A stretch of 64,000 nt of DNA from CAVRXQ01 sp963838845 (GTDB lineage: Bacteria > Actinomycetota > Acidimicrobiia > Acidimicrobiales > Bog-793), in contig CAWISR010000003.1 in the NCBI GenBank assembly GCA_963838845.1, positions 1,116,001 through 1,180,000 of the forward strand. The letters are read 5' to 3'. Positions within the stretch are counted from its first letter, which is position 1, and each line of letters begins with the position of its first letter. A program made the position numbers and the translations under genes. Below are positions 41,453 through 50,689 of this stretch, one piece after another. The notes below the pieces were generated by a model. The model ran no database searches. It saw nothing but the letters and a program-made list of their open reading frames with translations, and was not told the DNA's origin.

Positions 41453-44056
41453 CTATTCGGTGCGCAGGACGAGCGCCGGAGGGGTGCGGCGCGCGACGCG
41501 GCCGGGCAACGCCGCCACCAGGTTGGCGACGACGATCGCGCCGACGCCGACAAGGACGAGACTCACGACCGGGACCGCTGGCTCGGGCACCGCCGCGATG
41601 GAGCGGGCAAAAAGGGTCCAGAGCCACCGCCCGATCGCGATGCCGATCGGCACGCCGATCACGATGCCGATCAATGCCGTCACCGTCGCCTGCCACACGA
41701 TCGTCTCAGCGAGTTGACGACCGGTGAACCCGAGTGCCTTCAACAGCGCGAATTCGCGCCGGCGCGTCTTGACCGAAGCCGACAACGCCGCCGCGAGCGC
41801 GACGACGGCACCGAGCACGACGCCCAATGCGAGGTACGAGGGTGTCGCGCCCATCGAGCGGTAGTTGACGATCTCGGCCGGCCGCTGCACGCTGAGCAGT
41901 AAGACTTCATTCTGAAACTTCGCCAGAATCCGGTCGGAAAAAGAGACGATCCGATCGATATTCGCTCGTGCGGTAGACGCCGAGACGTTTGGCCGCATCC
42001 GGACGAACGCCGTGCTCGGTCCCGAGAGCGTGTAGACGCTGCCCGCCAGCAAGCGGTGGAGGCGGCCCGCCGCCTGCCATTCGATCCACATCCCCGTTCC
42101 CATCGAGGGGTGCAGCACGGCCGCGCCGCCGATGCCGCCGACTGCCGGAAAGGTCGCCGTCCCGACGATCACCATGCGCTCCGGCGGGACGTAGATCGGG
42201 TAATCGGCTTTCGTCCCGTAGGAGAGCACGAGGGTGTCGCCGACGCGCTTATGGAGTTCGGCAAGTGTTGTCGGACCAAGGACGACCTGATTTGCCGCGC
42301 GCACGGGGTGGCCGGTGAGCATGGGCATCGCCACTGTCGGATCCGAATCGCTGATCATTGTGGGGACGGTGAGTCCGTCGACTTGGACGTTCGCCCCGCT
42401 TCCCCACCCGCTGAATGCGGCGACGTCTCGATCGTGGCGCAATGCATTTATCGCCTGGGGTGGCACGTCGTCGCTGCCCACGAGCGCGTACGTCCAATTC
42501 CAGCCGTACAGCCGGGGATGGGAGACGAGGGTCGAAAGGCTGGCGCCGAACGTCAAGGTCGTCACGAGGAGGACGATCGCAAGCGTCGCACCGACGATCG
42601 TCGAACGCGCCGGCGCGGCTGTGCGCACCGGAGTCGACTGCACCGCGCCGCGCACACCGAGAACCGCTGGCATCGGCAAACGGAGCGCGCGCGCAAATCG
42701 AGTCGACCACGTCCCCAATCCACGCGCCGGATTGAGCGCCGCGGAGCGCTTGGCCGAAGCGAAACGCCATCCGATCGCTACCGCGGCCGAGATCAGGACG
42801 ACTAGGAGAGCGAGAACTCCAAACCCGAGCGCGGCGCCGTCGAACGCGAAGCCCTTGAACGGGTAGACGGCGCGCACCGAACCGAGTGGCGCGATCGGTG
42901 ACAGGGCAAACGCCACGCCGACCGCGAGTGCGCATCCGGCAAGAACCGACGCCAGCACTCCTATCTCGACGTCACCGATCTGCACGAGCGGAGTCGCCCC
43001 GAGCGCACGAAGCACCTCGCGGTCGCCTTCGTTCGATCGGATTAACCGGGCAATCGCCATCGCCGCGATCGCAATCGTCGCGAGCGCGACGATGGCACCG
43101 AAGGCTCCGAGGGCGATTGACTCAGGTCGGATCGCGCGTTCGACCTTCGCGACCGCATCGGCGGTGACCTCGAACTCATAAACAGCTCCCCGCGGAAGGA
43201 CGCCGATGATCCCTTTCTCAGTCGCGGCAACCGATCCGCTGCTTCGCAGCTGGATCGCGAAGTTTGTACCCCCGCCTCCGAACGCATCGGCGCGTGCGAA
43301 GGCGGGAGTGAAGAGGGCGAGCGATGTCTTCGCGTCCGCCTGGTCTTGCAGGACCGACACATTGAACTCGACGAGGCCGACGAGCTTCTCGCGCACGATT
43401 CGTGCGGGGTGTTCAGGGGCCGAGCCACTTGCATTGAACTGGCTCGGACGGAAAACGGCCCAGTTGATCGATTCGCCCACGTGCCAGCCTTGGCTACGCG
43501 CCGCCTGCGACGTCGTTGCGAACTCGCCGACCGCGTCCGGGTTCGGCATGCGCCCTGCGACGACGCCCGGTCGGTCCTCGTTGAAGAATTCCCCGGCGAC
43601 GCTCGCGACAGGGGAGATGGCACCGCGCTCGAGTTGTCCTTTGGCACTGATCGGCGCGGTGAGCGGGAAGACGAAGCGCTCGACGTGCCCGACGTTCGGC
43701 AGCCGGCTGAGTGCGCGCGCCATCGCATCCTGTTGGCGAAGAGGGATCGCGCCGGTCGACGTCGTGTAGTTCCAGACGGTGACTTCGAGGGTCGAGGGAT
43801 TCGTGTTCTCGAGGAACCGCGGATAGGCGGACTGTGTCCTCCGTGCGGCGGCGATCGATCCGAGCGCCAAGCCGCCGAGCGCGCCGAGGACGAGCGTGAT
43901 CGCGAGGTACGAGCGAAGTCGGTGGGTGAGCGTTCGCCGGGCCCGGTAGGCGATGACGTTCCAGGCGTCGCCGTTCAAAGCGTCACCGTTCGCGTTCCAG
44001 CGCTCAACTCGCCCCCCTAGACGCGGCCTCGCAAAATGAAGTGTCGGGGAGTCCAC
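41453..44056 (-). CDS. FtsX-type ABC transporter permease
   Basis: The 867-residue protein has a cytoplasmic N-terminus, TM1 ('LRSYLAITLVLGALGGLALG'), a large extracytoplasmic domain, three more membrane segments, a second extracytoplasmic domain and a C-terminal set of three segments. This is the duplicated FtsX arrangement of large MacB/LolE-like permeases. The C-terminal part has 'KTRRREFALLKALGFTGRQL', the FtsX coupling region. No ATPase gene is adjacent. It starts with GTG 44056 near a short stretch repeating Asn-Gly-Asp. Possible roles are export of peptides, lipids or lipoproteins. Confidence 0.88.
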   Translation of the reverse strand: MDSPTLHFARPRLGGRVERWNANGDALNGDAWNVIAYRARRTLTHRLRSYLAITLVLGALGGLALGSIAAARRTQSAYPRFLENTNPSTLEVTVWNYTTSTGAIPLRQQDAMARALSRLPNVGHVERFVFPLTAPISAKGQLERGAISPVASVAGEFFNEDRPGVVAGRMPNPDAVGEFATTSQAARSQGWHVGESINWAVFRPSQFNASGSAPEHPARIVREKLVGLVEFNVSVLQDQADAKTSLALFTPAFARADAFGGGGTNFAIQLRSSGSVAATEKGIIGVLPRGAVYEFEVTADAVAKVERAIRPESIALGAFGAIVALATIAIAAMAIARLIRSNEGDREVLRALGATPLVQIGDVEIGVLASVLAGCALAVGVAFALSPIAPLGSVRAVYPFKGFAFDGAALGFGVLALLVVLISAAVAIGWRFASAKRSAALNPARGLGTWSTRFARALRLPMPAVLGVRGAVQSTPVRTAAPARSTIVGATLAIVLLVTTLTFGASLSTLVSHPRLYGWNWTYALVGSDDVPPQAINALRHDRDVAAFSGWGSGANVQVDGLTVPTMISDSDPTVAMPMLTGHPVRAANQVVLGPTTLAELHKRVGDTLVLSYGTKADYPIYVPPERMVIVGTATFPAVGGIGGAAVLHPSMGTGMWIEWQAAGRLHRLLAGSVYTLSGPSTAFVRMRPNVSASTARANIDRIVSFSDRILAKFQNEVLLLSVQRPAEIVNYRSMGATPSYLALGVVLGAVVALAAALSASVKTRRREFALLKALGFTGRQLAETIVWQATVTALIGIVIGVPIGIAIGRWLWTLFARSIAAVPEPAVPVVSLVLVGVGAIVVANLVAALPGRVARRTPPALVLRTE

Positions 44057-44159
44057 ACAGAAACACCAGGTGGCGAACCGCCGACTCGCGGTCGTGCCAG
44101 CACGGCTGCGGGCGAGTCATGCAGCAGTTGACGATCTGACTGAAGGAGGGAGCGCCCGC

Positions 44160-44645
44160 TCAGGTCGCCTGTCCAGCGACCGACATCAGCACGTCGCGGG
44201 TGATCTCCAGGTGGCCGAGGTGCTGGTAGAGCTCCTCGAATACGTGCAGGACAACGCCGGCCTGGCTTCTTGCGAACGGCAGGTCGACGTCCTTCGGGTC
44301 GCCTTCGGACCTCGGCGAGGCGAGCCCGTCGAGCGAGTCGAAATCGGCGGAGAAGCGCCGCTTCTGCTCCTCGACCTTTGCGACGAGTTCTTCGACGCTG
44401 CCCGTCGCCCCGAACTCGGCGGGCCGGTCCCGGTGGACGTCGCGTCCCGCGATGCGATTGCCGCCCCAGAACTCCATCACGCCGAGGCAGTGGGTGACGA
44501 TCTGGAACGGCGAGTTCGCACCTGGGAGCGCCGGCTTCATATTCGCGAGTTCGTCGCCGAGCACGCGCAGGATCTCGACCATCATTCCGAGCGCGCGGTC
44601 GACGTAGTACTCGAGCTGATCGATCTCGACTTCCATCGTGGCCAT
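44160..44645 (-). CDS. DinB/DUF664-type metal-binding protein
   Basis: The 161-residue helical protein has 'ANSPFQIVTHCLGVMEFWGG' and 'ELYQHLGHLEITRDVL', a pattern of histidines in DinB-fold enzymes that bind metal and use a low-molecular-weight thiol. DUF664 members in Actinobacteria use mycothiol. The substrate is unknown. The ATG at 44645 or the next Met three codons later may be the start. It is on the same strand as, and between, the ArsB-like permease and the FtsX permease. Confidence 0.8.
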   Translation of the reverse strand: MATMEVEIDQLEYYVDRALGMMVEILRVLGDELANMKPALPGANSPFQIVTHCLGVMEFWGGNRIAGRDVHRDRPAEFGATGSVEELVAKVEEQKRRFSADFDSLDGLASPRSEGDPKDVDLPFARSQAGVVLHVFEELYQHLGHLEITRDVLMSVAGQAT

Positions 44646-44682
44646 CGCGGCATGCTCGCAGATTGCCCCCGCCGCCGCACGT

Positions 44683-45822
44683 TCAGCTGAGCCGAGCGAG
44701 AGTGATCGCGCCGACGGCGGCGACGATCGCGAGCGGCGCCGCGACGGCGCCGAGCGCGCTCGCCCGCGCGAGCGATGGGCGCGCCCCCGACTGACGAGCG
44801 GCGCGCAGCCACAGCAGCCAGGCGAGCGAGCCAGTCACCGCGAGGTTCGGCCCGATATCGAGGCCGACGAGCAACGAATACGGGTGTGGTGGAATGCGCG
44901 CCGACAAGAGCGAGGCGGCGGGGAGGTTGTTCACGACGATGCTTGCCACTGCGGCGAGGGCGGCGGTTCCCCATCGATCGAGGTGGCTGAGCGCGACGGC
45001 AAGCCCGTCCCACGCGCGTCCCGCGGTGCCGAGCGCGACGGCGATGCCGAACAACCCGACCAACACGGCCGGCCCGAGTACACCGAACAGTCGCTCGACG
45101 CGGTCGTGGTGTTTGCGAACCGCATACAGCGCGCAGACGAGGCCGACGCCGAAGACGGGGATCGCCGCCGTGCGCACGACGAGAACGAGCACGGTGACGG
45201 CGGCGATCGCGACGGCGCCGATGCCGAAGTTGGCGTCGACGGGTTCCCCATGCAGACGGCGCGTGCCGGAGAGCCCGCGCCGATGGGCGAGGGCGACGAC
45301 GACGGCGGTGACGACGATGGAAGCCGCCCACGCCGGCCACATCTTCTCGATGAATGTTGCACCGGTGAGGTGGAGACGGCCGAGGACGATGAGGTTCGTC
45401 AAGTTCGAACCGGGAAGCAAGAGCGACCCGGCGTTGGCGAGCAGAAGACAGCCGTACAACGTCGGGGCTTCGTCGCCGCCGCGTTGGCGCGACGCGTGAA
45501 CGAACACCGGGGTCAAGAACGCGACGGCAGTGTCGAGGTTCAGCGGCGCCGTCACGAGCACGGTGAGCGCGACCGCGCCTGCGTAGAAGCCGAGCTCGCT
45601 GTGCGAGGTGTCGGCGAGGATCCGCCCGAGGTAGGCGAAGATCCCGTCGCGCTCGGCGGCGAATCCGGCGAGGATGAGCCCCGCGACCAAGACGAAGGGC
45701 GACCAGTCCTGGTGCGCGGCGGCATCGGCCGCCGACGGATCGAACACCGCGGCGAGCACGCTCCCGGCCGCGCCGACGAGTGCGATGGCACCTCCGAAGG
45801 TGAGGCGGCGGATCACGAGCAA
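44683..45822 (-). CDS. SLC13/ArsB-type anion permease
   Basis: The 379-residue protein has about ten membrane segments and the two motifs of the ArsB/NhaD/SLC13 superfamily, 'LLLPGSNLTNLIVLG' in the first half and 'GLDIGPNLAVTGSLAWLLWL' in the second. The latter is very like arsenite pumps. The substrate (arsenite, citrate or another anion) is undecided; no arsR or arsC is nearby. It starts at TTG 45822, directly adjoining the macrodomain gene stop, or at GTG 45816. Confidence 0.85.
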   Translation of the reverse strand: MLVIRRLTFGGAIALVGAAGSVLAAVFDPSAADAAAHQDWSPFVLVAGLILAGFAAERDGIFAYLGRILADTSHSELGFYAGAVALTVLVTAPLNLDTAVAFLTPVFVHASRQRGGDEAPTLYGCLLLANAGSLLLPGSNLTNLIVLGRLHLTGATFIEKMWPAWAASIVVTAVVVALAHRRGLSGTRRLHGEPVDANFGIGAVAIAAVTVLVLVVRTAAIPVFGVGLVCALYAVRKHHDRVERLFGVLGPAVLVGLFGIAVALGTAGRAWDGLAVALSHLDRWGTAALAAVASIVVNNLPAASLLSARIPPHPYSLLVGLDIGPNLAVTGSLAWLLWLRAARQSGARPSLARASALGAVAAPLAIVAAVGAITLARLS

Positions 45823-46404
45823 TTAATGGTGAGATTCGGTTGGATCGCCCGCGGCGCTCTCGAGCGCGGCGGAAAAGGCGGCGCAGCCGGCATCGTCGAA
45901 GAGAACAAATCGCACCAAGCGAACGCTCGACAACAAGGGCGCGCAAATAGCGACGGTTCCGATGGCAACCTCCGCCGCCTCGGCGATCGGGTAGCCGAAG
46001 ATGCCGGTCGAGATCGCCGGGAAGCAAACAGAGCTGAGCCCACGGCTCTCCGCGAGTTCGAGGGCCCGTTGGTGACAGGAAGTGAGGTCGCCCCTCGGAT
46101 CGTCGTCGGCGGCGTAGACGGGCCCGAGGCAGTGGATGACGTAGGGGTTCGAAAGGCGCTGGCCCGAAGTGATCACGCAGTCGCCGGTACGAATAGGCGC
46201 GAGCGGACGACACTCCGCGGCGAGCGCGGGTCCGGCAGCCCGGTGGATCGCCCCTGCCACACCGGCTCCGGGCGCGAGCTGCGCGTTCGCCGCGTTCACG
46301 ATCGCGTCGAAGCCTGGTTGATCGGCGATGTCGCCCCTCGTGACTTCGACCACGACCTTCCCGAGACGCGCGCTGAGCATCGGTCCTCCGTGCGCTCTTG
46401 CCAT
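45823..46404 (-). CDS. Macrodomain protein, ADP-ribose-binding hydrolase
   Basis: The 193-residue product is a single macrodomain. The signature 'IVNAANAQLAPGAGVAGAIH' binds ADP-ribose, and 'CFPAISTGIFGYP' forms the second loop. Such enzymes of the MacroD type remove ADP-ribose from proteins or deacetylate O-acetyl-ADP-ribose. The second Met (46380) follows GGAGGA closely and matches homologues better, giving 185 residues. It leads the minus-strand group with the ArsB-type permease, whose start follows its stop without a gap. Confidence 0.93.
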   Translation of the reverse strand: MARAHGGPMLSARLGKVVVEVTRGDIADQPGFDAIVNAANAQLAPGAGVAGAIHRAAGPALAAECRPLAPIRTGDCVITSGQRLSNPYVIHCLGPVYAADDDPRGDLTSCHQRALELAESRGLSSVCFPAISTGIFGYPIAEAAEVAIGTVAICAPLLSSVRLVRFVLFDDAGCAAFSAALESAAGDPTESHH

Positions 46405-46543
46405 TGCACACCACCTCGCCGTTGTCGATGAATGGTCCTCGGGCGGTTCAGCTACCTTTAGCTGGTCCCGGTCGCGTCATGCGAGTCGAGCCGCGCGCGA
46501 GCGGTTCGGCCCGGCCGTGGCAGGTAAGGAGGCGCGAGACGCG

Positions 46544-47311
46544 ATGCGGAAGGTTTACGAGAGCGCGGCCGAAGCGGTCGCCGATATCCCGAACGGGTCG
46601 ACGCTCGCAGTCGGCGGATTCGGACTATCGGGTGTTCCCGCGACCTTGATTAAGGCGCTCGCCGCATCGACGGTTTTCGACCTGCGAGTCGTGTCGAACA
46701 ACTGCGGCACCGACGAGTACGGACTCGGGATCTTGTTGAACGCCGGCAAGATCTCGAAGATGACGAGCTCGTACATCGGCGAGAACGCGGAATTCGCCCG
46801 GCAGTATCTCGGCGGCGAGCTCGAAGTCGAACTGTGTCCGCAGGGCACGATCGCCGAACGACTGCGCGCCGGGGGTTGCGGCATTCCGGCCTTCTACACG
46901 CCGACGGGCGTCGGGACCCTCGTCGGCGATGGTGGACTGCCGCTCCGGTATGGTCCCGATGGCTCGATCGCGAAGGCATCCGAGCCGCGCGAGTCGCGCG
47001 TATTCGACGGACGCACCTACGTCCTCGAGCATGCGATCGTCGTCGACTTCGCCCTCGTCCACGCCTATCGCGCCGACGAATCGGGAAACCTCGTCTTCCG
47101 GGAGTCCTCGCGCAACTTCAACCCGCTCGCAGCGATGGCTTCCAAGGTGGCGATCGTCGAGGCCGAGGAGATCGTGCCCGTCGGTGCGCTCGACCCCGAT
47201 GGGGTGCATCTGCCGGGGCTTTTCGTCCAGCGCTTGGTGAAAGTGCCGGAGGGCACGGAGAAGACGATCGAGCGGCGAACGGTACGCAAACGATCAGGAG
47301 AAGCGGCCTGA
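46544..47311 (+). CDS. scoA: 3-oxoacid CoA-transferase subunit A
   Basis: The 255-residue product has the alpha-subunit motifs 'VGGFGLSGVPATLI', 'SNNCGTDEYGLG' and 'GCGIPAFYTPTGVGT', typical of succinyl-CoA:3-oxoacid CoA-transferases. With subunit B it moves CoA between succinyl-CoA and acetoacetate; a 3-oxoadipate role (PcaI) is less likely but open. AAGGAGG stands at 46526-46532, 11 bases before the ATG. An in-frame GTG at 46517 is an alternative. It overlaps subunit B by one base. Confidence 0.93.
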   Translation: MRKVYESAAEAVADIPNGSTLAVGGFGLSGVPATLIKALAASTVFDLRVVSNNCGTDEYGLGILLNAGKISKMTSSYIGENAEFARQYLGGELEVELCPQGTIAERLRAGGCGIPAFYTPTGVGTLVGDGGLPLRYGPDGSIAKASEPRESRVFDGRTYVLEHAIVVDFALVHAYRADESGNLVFRESSRNFNPLAAMASKVAIVEAEEIVPVGALDPDGVHLPGLFVQRLVKVPEGTEKTIERRTVRKRSGEAA

Positions 47312-47946
47312 TGGCGTGGACGAAAGAAGAGATGGCGGCACGCGCCGCCCTCGAGTTACGCGACGGACAGTACGTGAACGTCGGTATCGGGCTGCCGACG
47401 CTCGTGCCGAACTACGCCCCACACGGTGTCGAGGTCATGCTCCATTCCGAGAACGGACTCTTGGGCGTCGGGCCGTTTCCCTACGAGGGCGAGGAGGATC
47501 CCGACCTCATCAATGCGAGCAAGGAGACGGTGACGGTTCTGCCCGGTGCGTCGTTCTTTGATTCGGCGACGTCGTTCGGGATCATCCGCGGAGGCCACCT
47601 CGATCTCGCGATCTTGGGCGGGATGCAGGTCTCGGAAGAAGGTGATCTCGCGAACTGGGTCGTCCCGGGAAAACTCGTCAAGGGAATGGGCGGTGCGATG
47701 GATCTCGTCAACGGGGCGAAGCGCGTGATCGTGCTCATGGAGCACGTGGCGAAGGACGGTTCCTACAAGATCGTGCGCGAGTGCTCGCTGCCGTTGACCG
47801 GAACCGCGGTCGTCGACCGGGTGATCACCGACCTCTGTGTGCTCGACGTCACCAAGAACCGATTCGTCGTCCGCGAGTTGGCGCCGGGAGTGAGCGAGGA
47901 CCACGTTCGCAAGGCGAGCGAGCCGGAGCTCGCATTCGCCCTTTGA
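47311..47946 (+). CDS. scoB: 3-oxoacid CoA-transferase subunit B
   Basis: The 211-residue product has the catalytic glutamate E47 in 'MLHSENGLLGVGP', which forms the enzyme-CoA thioester, and the motifs 'YVNVGIGLPTLVPNY', 'GGHLDLAILGGMQV' and 'KGMGGAMDLVNGAKRV'. Length is normal. The ATG overlaps the stop of subunit A (TGATG). Both are separated from the divergent macrodomain gene by about 140 bases with no sure promoter. Confidence 0.95.
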   Translation: MAWTKEEMAARAALELRDGQYVNVGIGLPTLVPNYAPHGVEVMLHSENGLLGVGPFPYEGEEDPDLINASKETVTVLPGASFFDSATSFGIIRGGHLDLAILGGMQVSEEGDLANWVVPGKLVKGMGGAMDLVNGAKRVIVLMEHVAKDGSYKIVRECSLPLTGTAVVDRVITDLCVLDVTKNRFVVRELAPGVSEDHVRKASEPELAFAL

Positions 47947-47977
47947 CGAGGGACAGGCTCACGTCGGATCTCGTCAG

Positions 47978-49084
47978 ATGAGCACGTCCGCGGTCGAGCC
48001 CACTGCCGCAGAACTCACCACGCAAGCAGATCGCGTTCCGCGTCGTTATTTGATCCGCTATCGGGTCCTCGCCTTTGCAACCGCGACTCTCCTCATCGTG
48101 CTCGTGTTCGTCGGGGTGCCGCTGCAGGTCGCCGCGAACCGACCGCAGGTCGTGAACGACGTCGGCACCGTGCACGGCCTCCTCTACATCGTCTACCTCT
48201 TCGTCGCATTCAACCTCACGCGCCGGCTCTCGATCCCGAGATGGCAGATGGCACTGGTGCTTCTCGCAGGGACGGTGCCGTTTGCCGCCTTCGTCGCCGA
48301 ACGAAAGATGACACACCGCTTCGAGGCCGCGAATCGGATGAATCTGCCCGCCGCACAGGAGGAGCAGTCGGATCGCGTCGAGCGCGCGACGGAGTTCCGC
48401 AGGCGATGGCTCTCCCGGCGCGCACTCGTCTTGGATCTCGAAGTGCTCATCATTGCGCCCGGATGCGCGGTCGCCGGATGGTGGCAGGCGACACGTGCCC
48501 TCGCTGGCAACGGCCTCAGTTGGTTCTATTCGGTCGAGTGGCCCGTGTTCGCGATCCTCGCGATCTGGGGATGGTGGTACCTCATCCACGAGGATCCCGA
48601 GGTGTACGCGGCGCGTCGGTGGTTCCGCCGTGGCGACCAGGCCTCGGTGGGCGGAGGGGCTGTTGCAGTCGATTCAGTCGTGCAGCTCACCGTGCGCAAG
48701 GCGATCGCGAACCTTGCCCGGGTGCTGCTCGTCCTCGTCGCCCTCGACGTCGCGTTCGGCATCGGCGCCGTCGCGTTGCTGCCGTTGCACCGCGCGACGG
48801 GCTTCCTGCCTGCGGAGCAGCGGGGCATCTACGTCGCCCACGCCGCGCTCGGCCTGCCGCTTCTGGCGGGCGGGTTCGTCCTCCTCGCCCGGACGCTGCG
48901 GGCCTCGCGCATCTCGCGGCTCACCGGCTGGATCGGGATGGTCGGCGTCGCCCTCGCCGGGCTCGGCGGGCTCCTCACGGCATCAGACCCGCTCCGTCTC
49001 GTCGGCATGGCGGTGATGCTGATCGGCGCCATCGTCGCCGCCTTCGGCTACGCCCTGCCGTCCTTTGAGAAGCTGCGCGATTGA
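47978..49084 (+). CDS. DUF3817 membrane fusion protein
   Basis: The 368-residue protein begins with a DUF3817 domain (about residues 27-110: 'RYRVLAFATATLLIVLVFVG', 'VGTVHGLLYIVYLF'). A second part (about 145-205) has 'WWQATRALAGNGLSWFYSVE', a pattern I recall from small separate membrane proteins next to DUF3817 genes. A third part (about 230-368) has four membrane segments. Nine or ten segments in all are predicted. No catalytic motif is visible. It lies before guaA, as DUF3817 genes do in other Actinobacteria. Confidence 0.8.
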   Translation: MSTSAVEPTAAELTTQADRVPRRYLIRYRVLAFATATLLIVLVFVGVPLQVAANRPQVVNDVGTVHGLLYIVYLFVAFNLTRRLSIPRWQMALVLLAGTVPFAAFVAERKMTHRFEAANRMNLPAAQEEQSDRVERATEFRRRWLSRRALVLDLEVLIIAPGCAVAGWWQATRALAGNGLSWFYSVEWPVFAILAIWGWWYLIHEDPEVYAARRWFRRGDQASVGGGAVAVDSVVQLTVRKAIANLARVLLVLVALDVAFGIGAVALLPLHRATGFLPAEQRGIYVAHAALGLPLLAGGFVLLARTLRASRISRLTGWIGMVGVALAGLGGLLTASDPLRLVGMAVMLIGAIVAAFGYALPSFEKLRD

Positions 49085-49143
49085 CCTGCTCAAGGCGCTC
49101 TGCTTCACGCGGTGCGGCGACAACCCGCTGGTAGCCTCGCTCA

Positions 49144-50682
49144 GTGGCCTCGCAGTTCGACACGGTTCTCGTCGTCGATTTCGGGGCCCAGTACGCGCAG
49201 CTGATCGCCCGGCGCGTACGCGAGGCGCACGTCTATTCCGAGATCGTCCCGCACACGATCACCGCGGCCGAGATTCGCGCCCGTCGCCCGAAGGGCGTGA
49301 TCCTGTCGGGCGGCCCGAAGTCGGTCTACGCCGAGAACGCCCCTGGCCTCGACGCGGAGGTGCACTCGGCGGGGGTGCCCGTGCTCGGCATTTGTTACGG
49401 CGCCCAGCTGCTCGCGCAGCAGTTGGGCGGCGAGGTCCGTCGGACCGGCTCGGGCGAGTACGGGCGCACCGACCTCCGCCTCGGCGCCTCGTCGGTGTTG
49501 TTCTTCGGCTGGCCCGAGCTCTCAGACGTCTGGATGAGCCACACCGACTCGATCACCGCGCCGCCTCCAGGCTTTGCCACCACCGCTTCGACGAAAGACG
49601 CCGCCGTCGCGGCGTTCGAGAACGCCGAGCGCCGCGCCTACGGCGTGCAGTTCCATCCCGAGGTCGCGCACACGCCGCGCGGCCAAGAACTCTTGAAGCG
49701 CTTCCTGTTCGAAGTCTGCGGGTGCCGCCCGACGTGGACCCACACCTCGGTGATCGAAAGCGCCGTTCGAGAGATCCGAGAGACCGTCGGAGAAGAGCGC
49801 GTCCTCTGCGCCCTCTCGGGGGGCGTCGACTCCGCGGTGACCGCCGCGCTCGTGCACAAGGCGGTCGGCAACCAGCTGAGCTGCGTCTTCGTCGACACGG
49901 GGCTGTTGCGCGAGGGTGAGCCCGAGCAGGTCGAACAGACCTTCCGCGCCCAGTTCGGGATCGACCTCCACCACGTGAAGGCGTCCGACCGCTTCTTCGA
50001 GGCACTGTCGGGGATCCTCGACCCCGAAGAGAAGCGGAAGGCGATCGGCGGACTGTTCATCGAGATCTTCGAGGAGGTCGCCTCCGACCTTCCCGGGGTC
50101 CGTTTCCTCGCGCAGGGAACGCTCTACCCCGACGTCATCGAATCGGGGACATCTGAGGCGGCGACGATCAAGTCGCACCACAACGTCGGGGGGCTTCCCG
50201 AGCAGATGGCGCTCGGCCTCGTCGAACCGTTGCGGTTGCTCTTCAAAGACGAAGTCCGTCAGATCGGCGTCGAGCTCGGCCTGCCAGAAGAGATCGTCTG
50301 GCGCCAGCCGTTCCCGGGCCCAGGTCTCGCGGTGCGCATCGTCGGCGAAGTGAACGCAGAGCGCGCAGAGATCGTCCGCGCCGCGGACGCGATCGTCGTC
50401 GACGAGATCGAAAAGGCCGGGCTCGCACGGTCGGTCTGGCAATCCTTCGCCGTGTTGCCCGTCGTGCGCTCGGTCGGGGTGATGGGCGACGAGCGGACGT
50501 ACGCGTACCCGATCGTCATCCGCGCGGTGACGAGCGACGACGCGATGACGGCCGACTGGGCGCGCCTGCCGGCGGACCTTCTCGAGCGCTGCTCGAGCCG
50601 AATCATCAACGAAGTCCCCGGCGTGAACCGTGTCGTCTACGACGTGACCTCGAAGCCACCCGGCACGATCGAGTGGGAGTGA
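49144..50682 (+). CDS. guaA: GMP synthase (glutamine-hydrolysing)
   Basis: GuaA converts XMP to GMP. The class I glutamine amidotransferase domain has nucleophile C84 in 'LGICYGAQLLAQQ' and 'VQFHPEVAHT' (His, Glu). The ATP pyrophosphatase domain has 'CALSGGVDSAVTAALVHKAV', and the C-terminal dimerisation domain has 'RQPFPGPGLAVRIVGEV' and 'RVVYDVTSKPPGTIEWE'. At 512 residues it is complete. It starts with GTG. Confidence 0.98.
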   Translation: MASQFDTVLVVDFGAQYAQLIARRVREAHVYSEIVPHTITAAEIRARRPKGVILSGGPKSVYAENAPGLDAEVHSAGVPVLGICYGAQLLAQQLGGEVRRTGSGEYGRTDLRLGASSVLFFGWPELSDVWMSHTDSITAPPPGFATTASTKDAAVAAFENAERRAYGVQFHPEVAHTPRGQELLKRFLFEVCGCRPTWTHTSVIESAVREIRETVGEERVLCALSGGVDSAVTAALVHKAVGNQLSCVFVDTGLLREGEPEQVEQTFRAQFGIDLHHVKASDRFFEALSGILDPEEKRKAIGGLFIEIFEEVASDLPGVRFLAQGTLYPDVIESGTSEAATIKSHHNVGGLPEQMALGLVEPLRLLFKDEVRQIGVELGLPEEIVWRQPFPGPGLAVRIVGEVNAERAEIVRAADAIVVDEIEKAGLARSVWQSFAVLPVVRSVGVMGDERTYAYPIVIRAVTSDDAMTADWARLPADLLERCSSRIINEVPGVNRVVYDVTSKPPGTIEWE

Positions 50683-50689
50683 CCGCCGC

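Noticed and set aside
44638..46431. 597-codon plus-strand frame antisense to the ArsB-type permease and macrodomain genes
   Set aside because: Highly charged, repetitive Asp/Arg/Gly translation is the usual antisense shadow; the minus strand encodes recognisable motifs.
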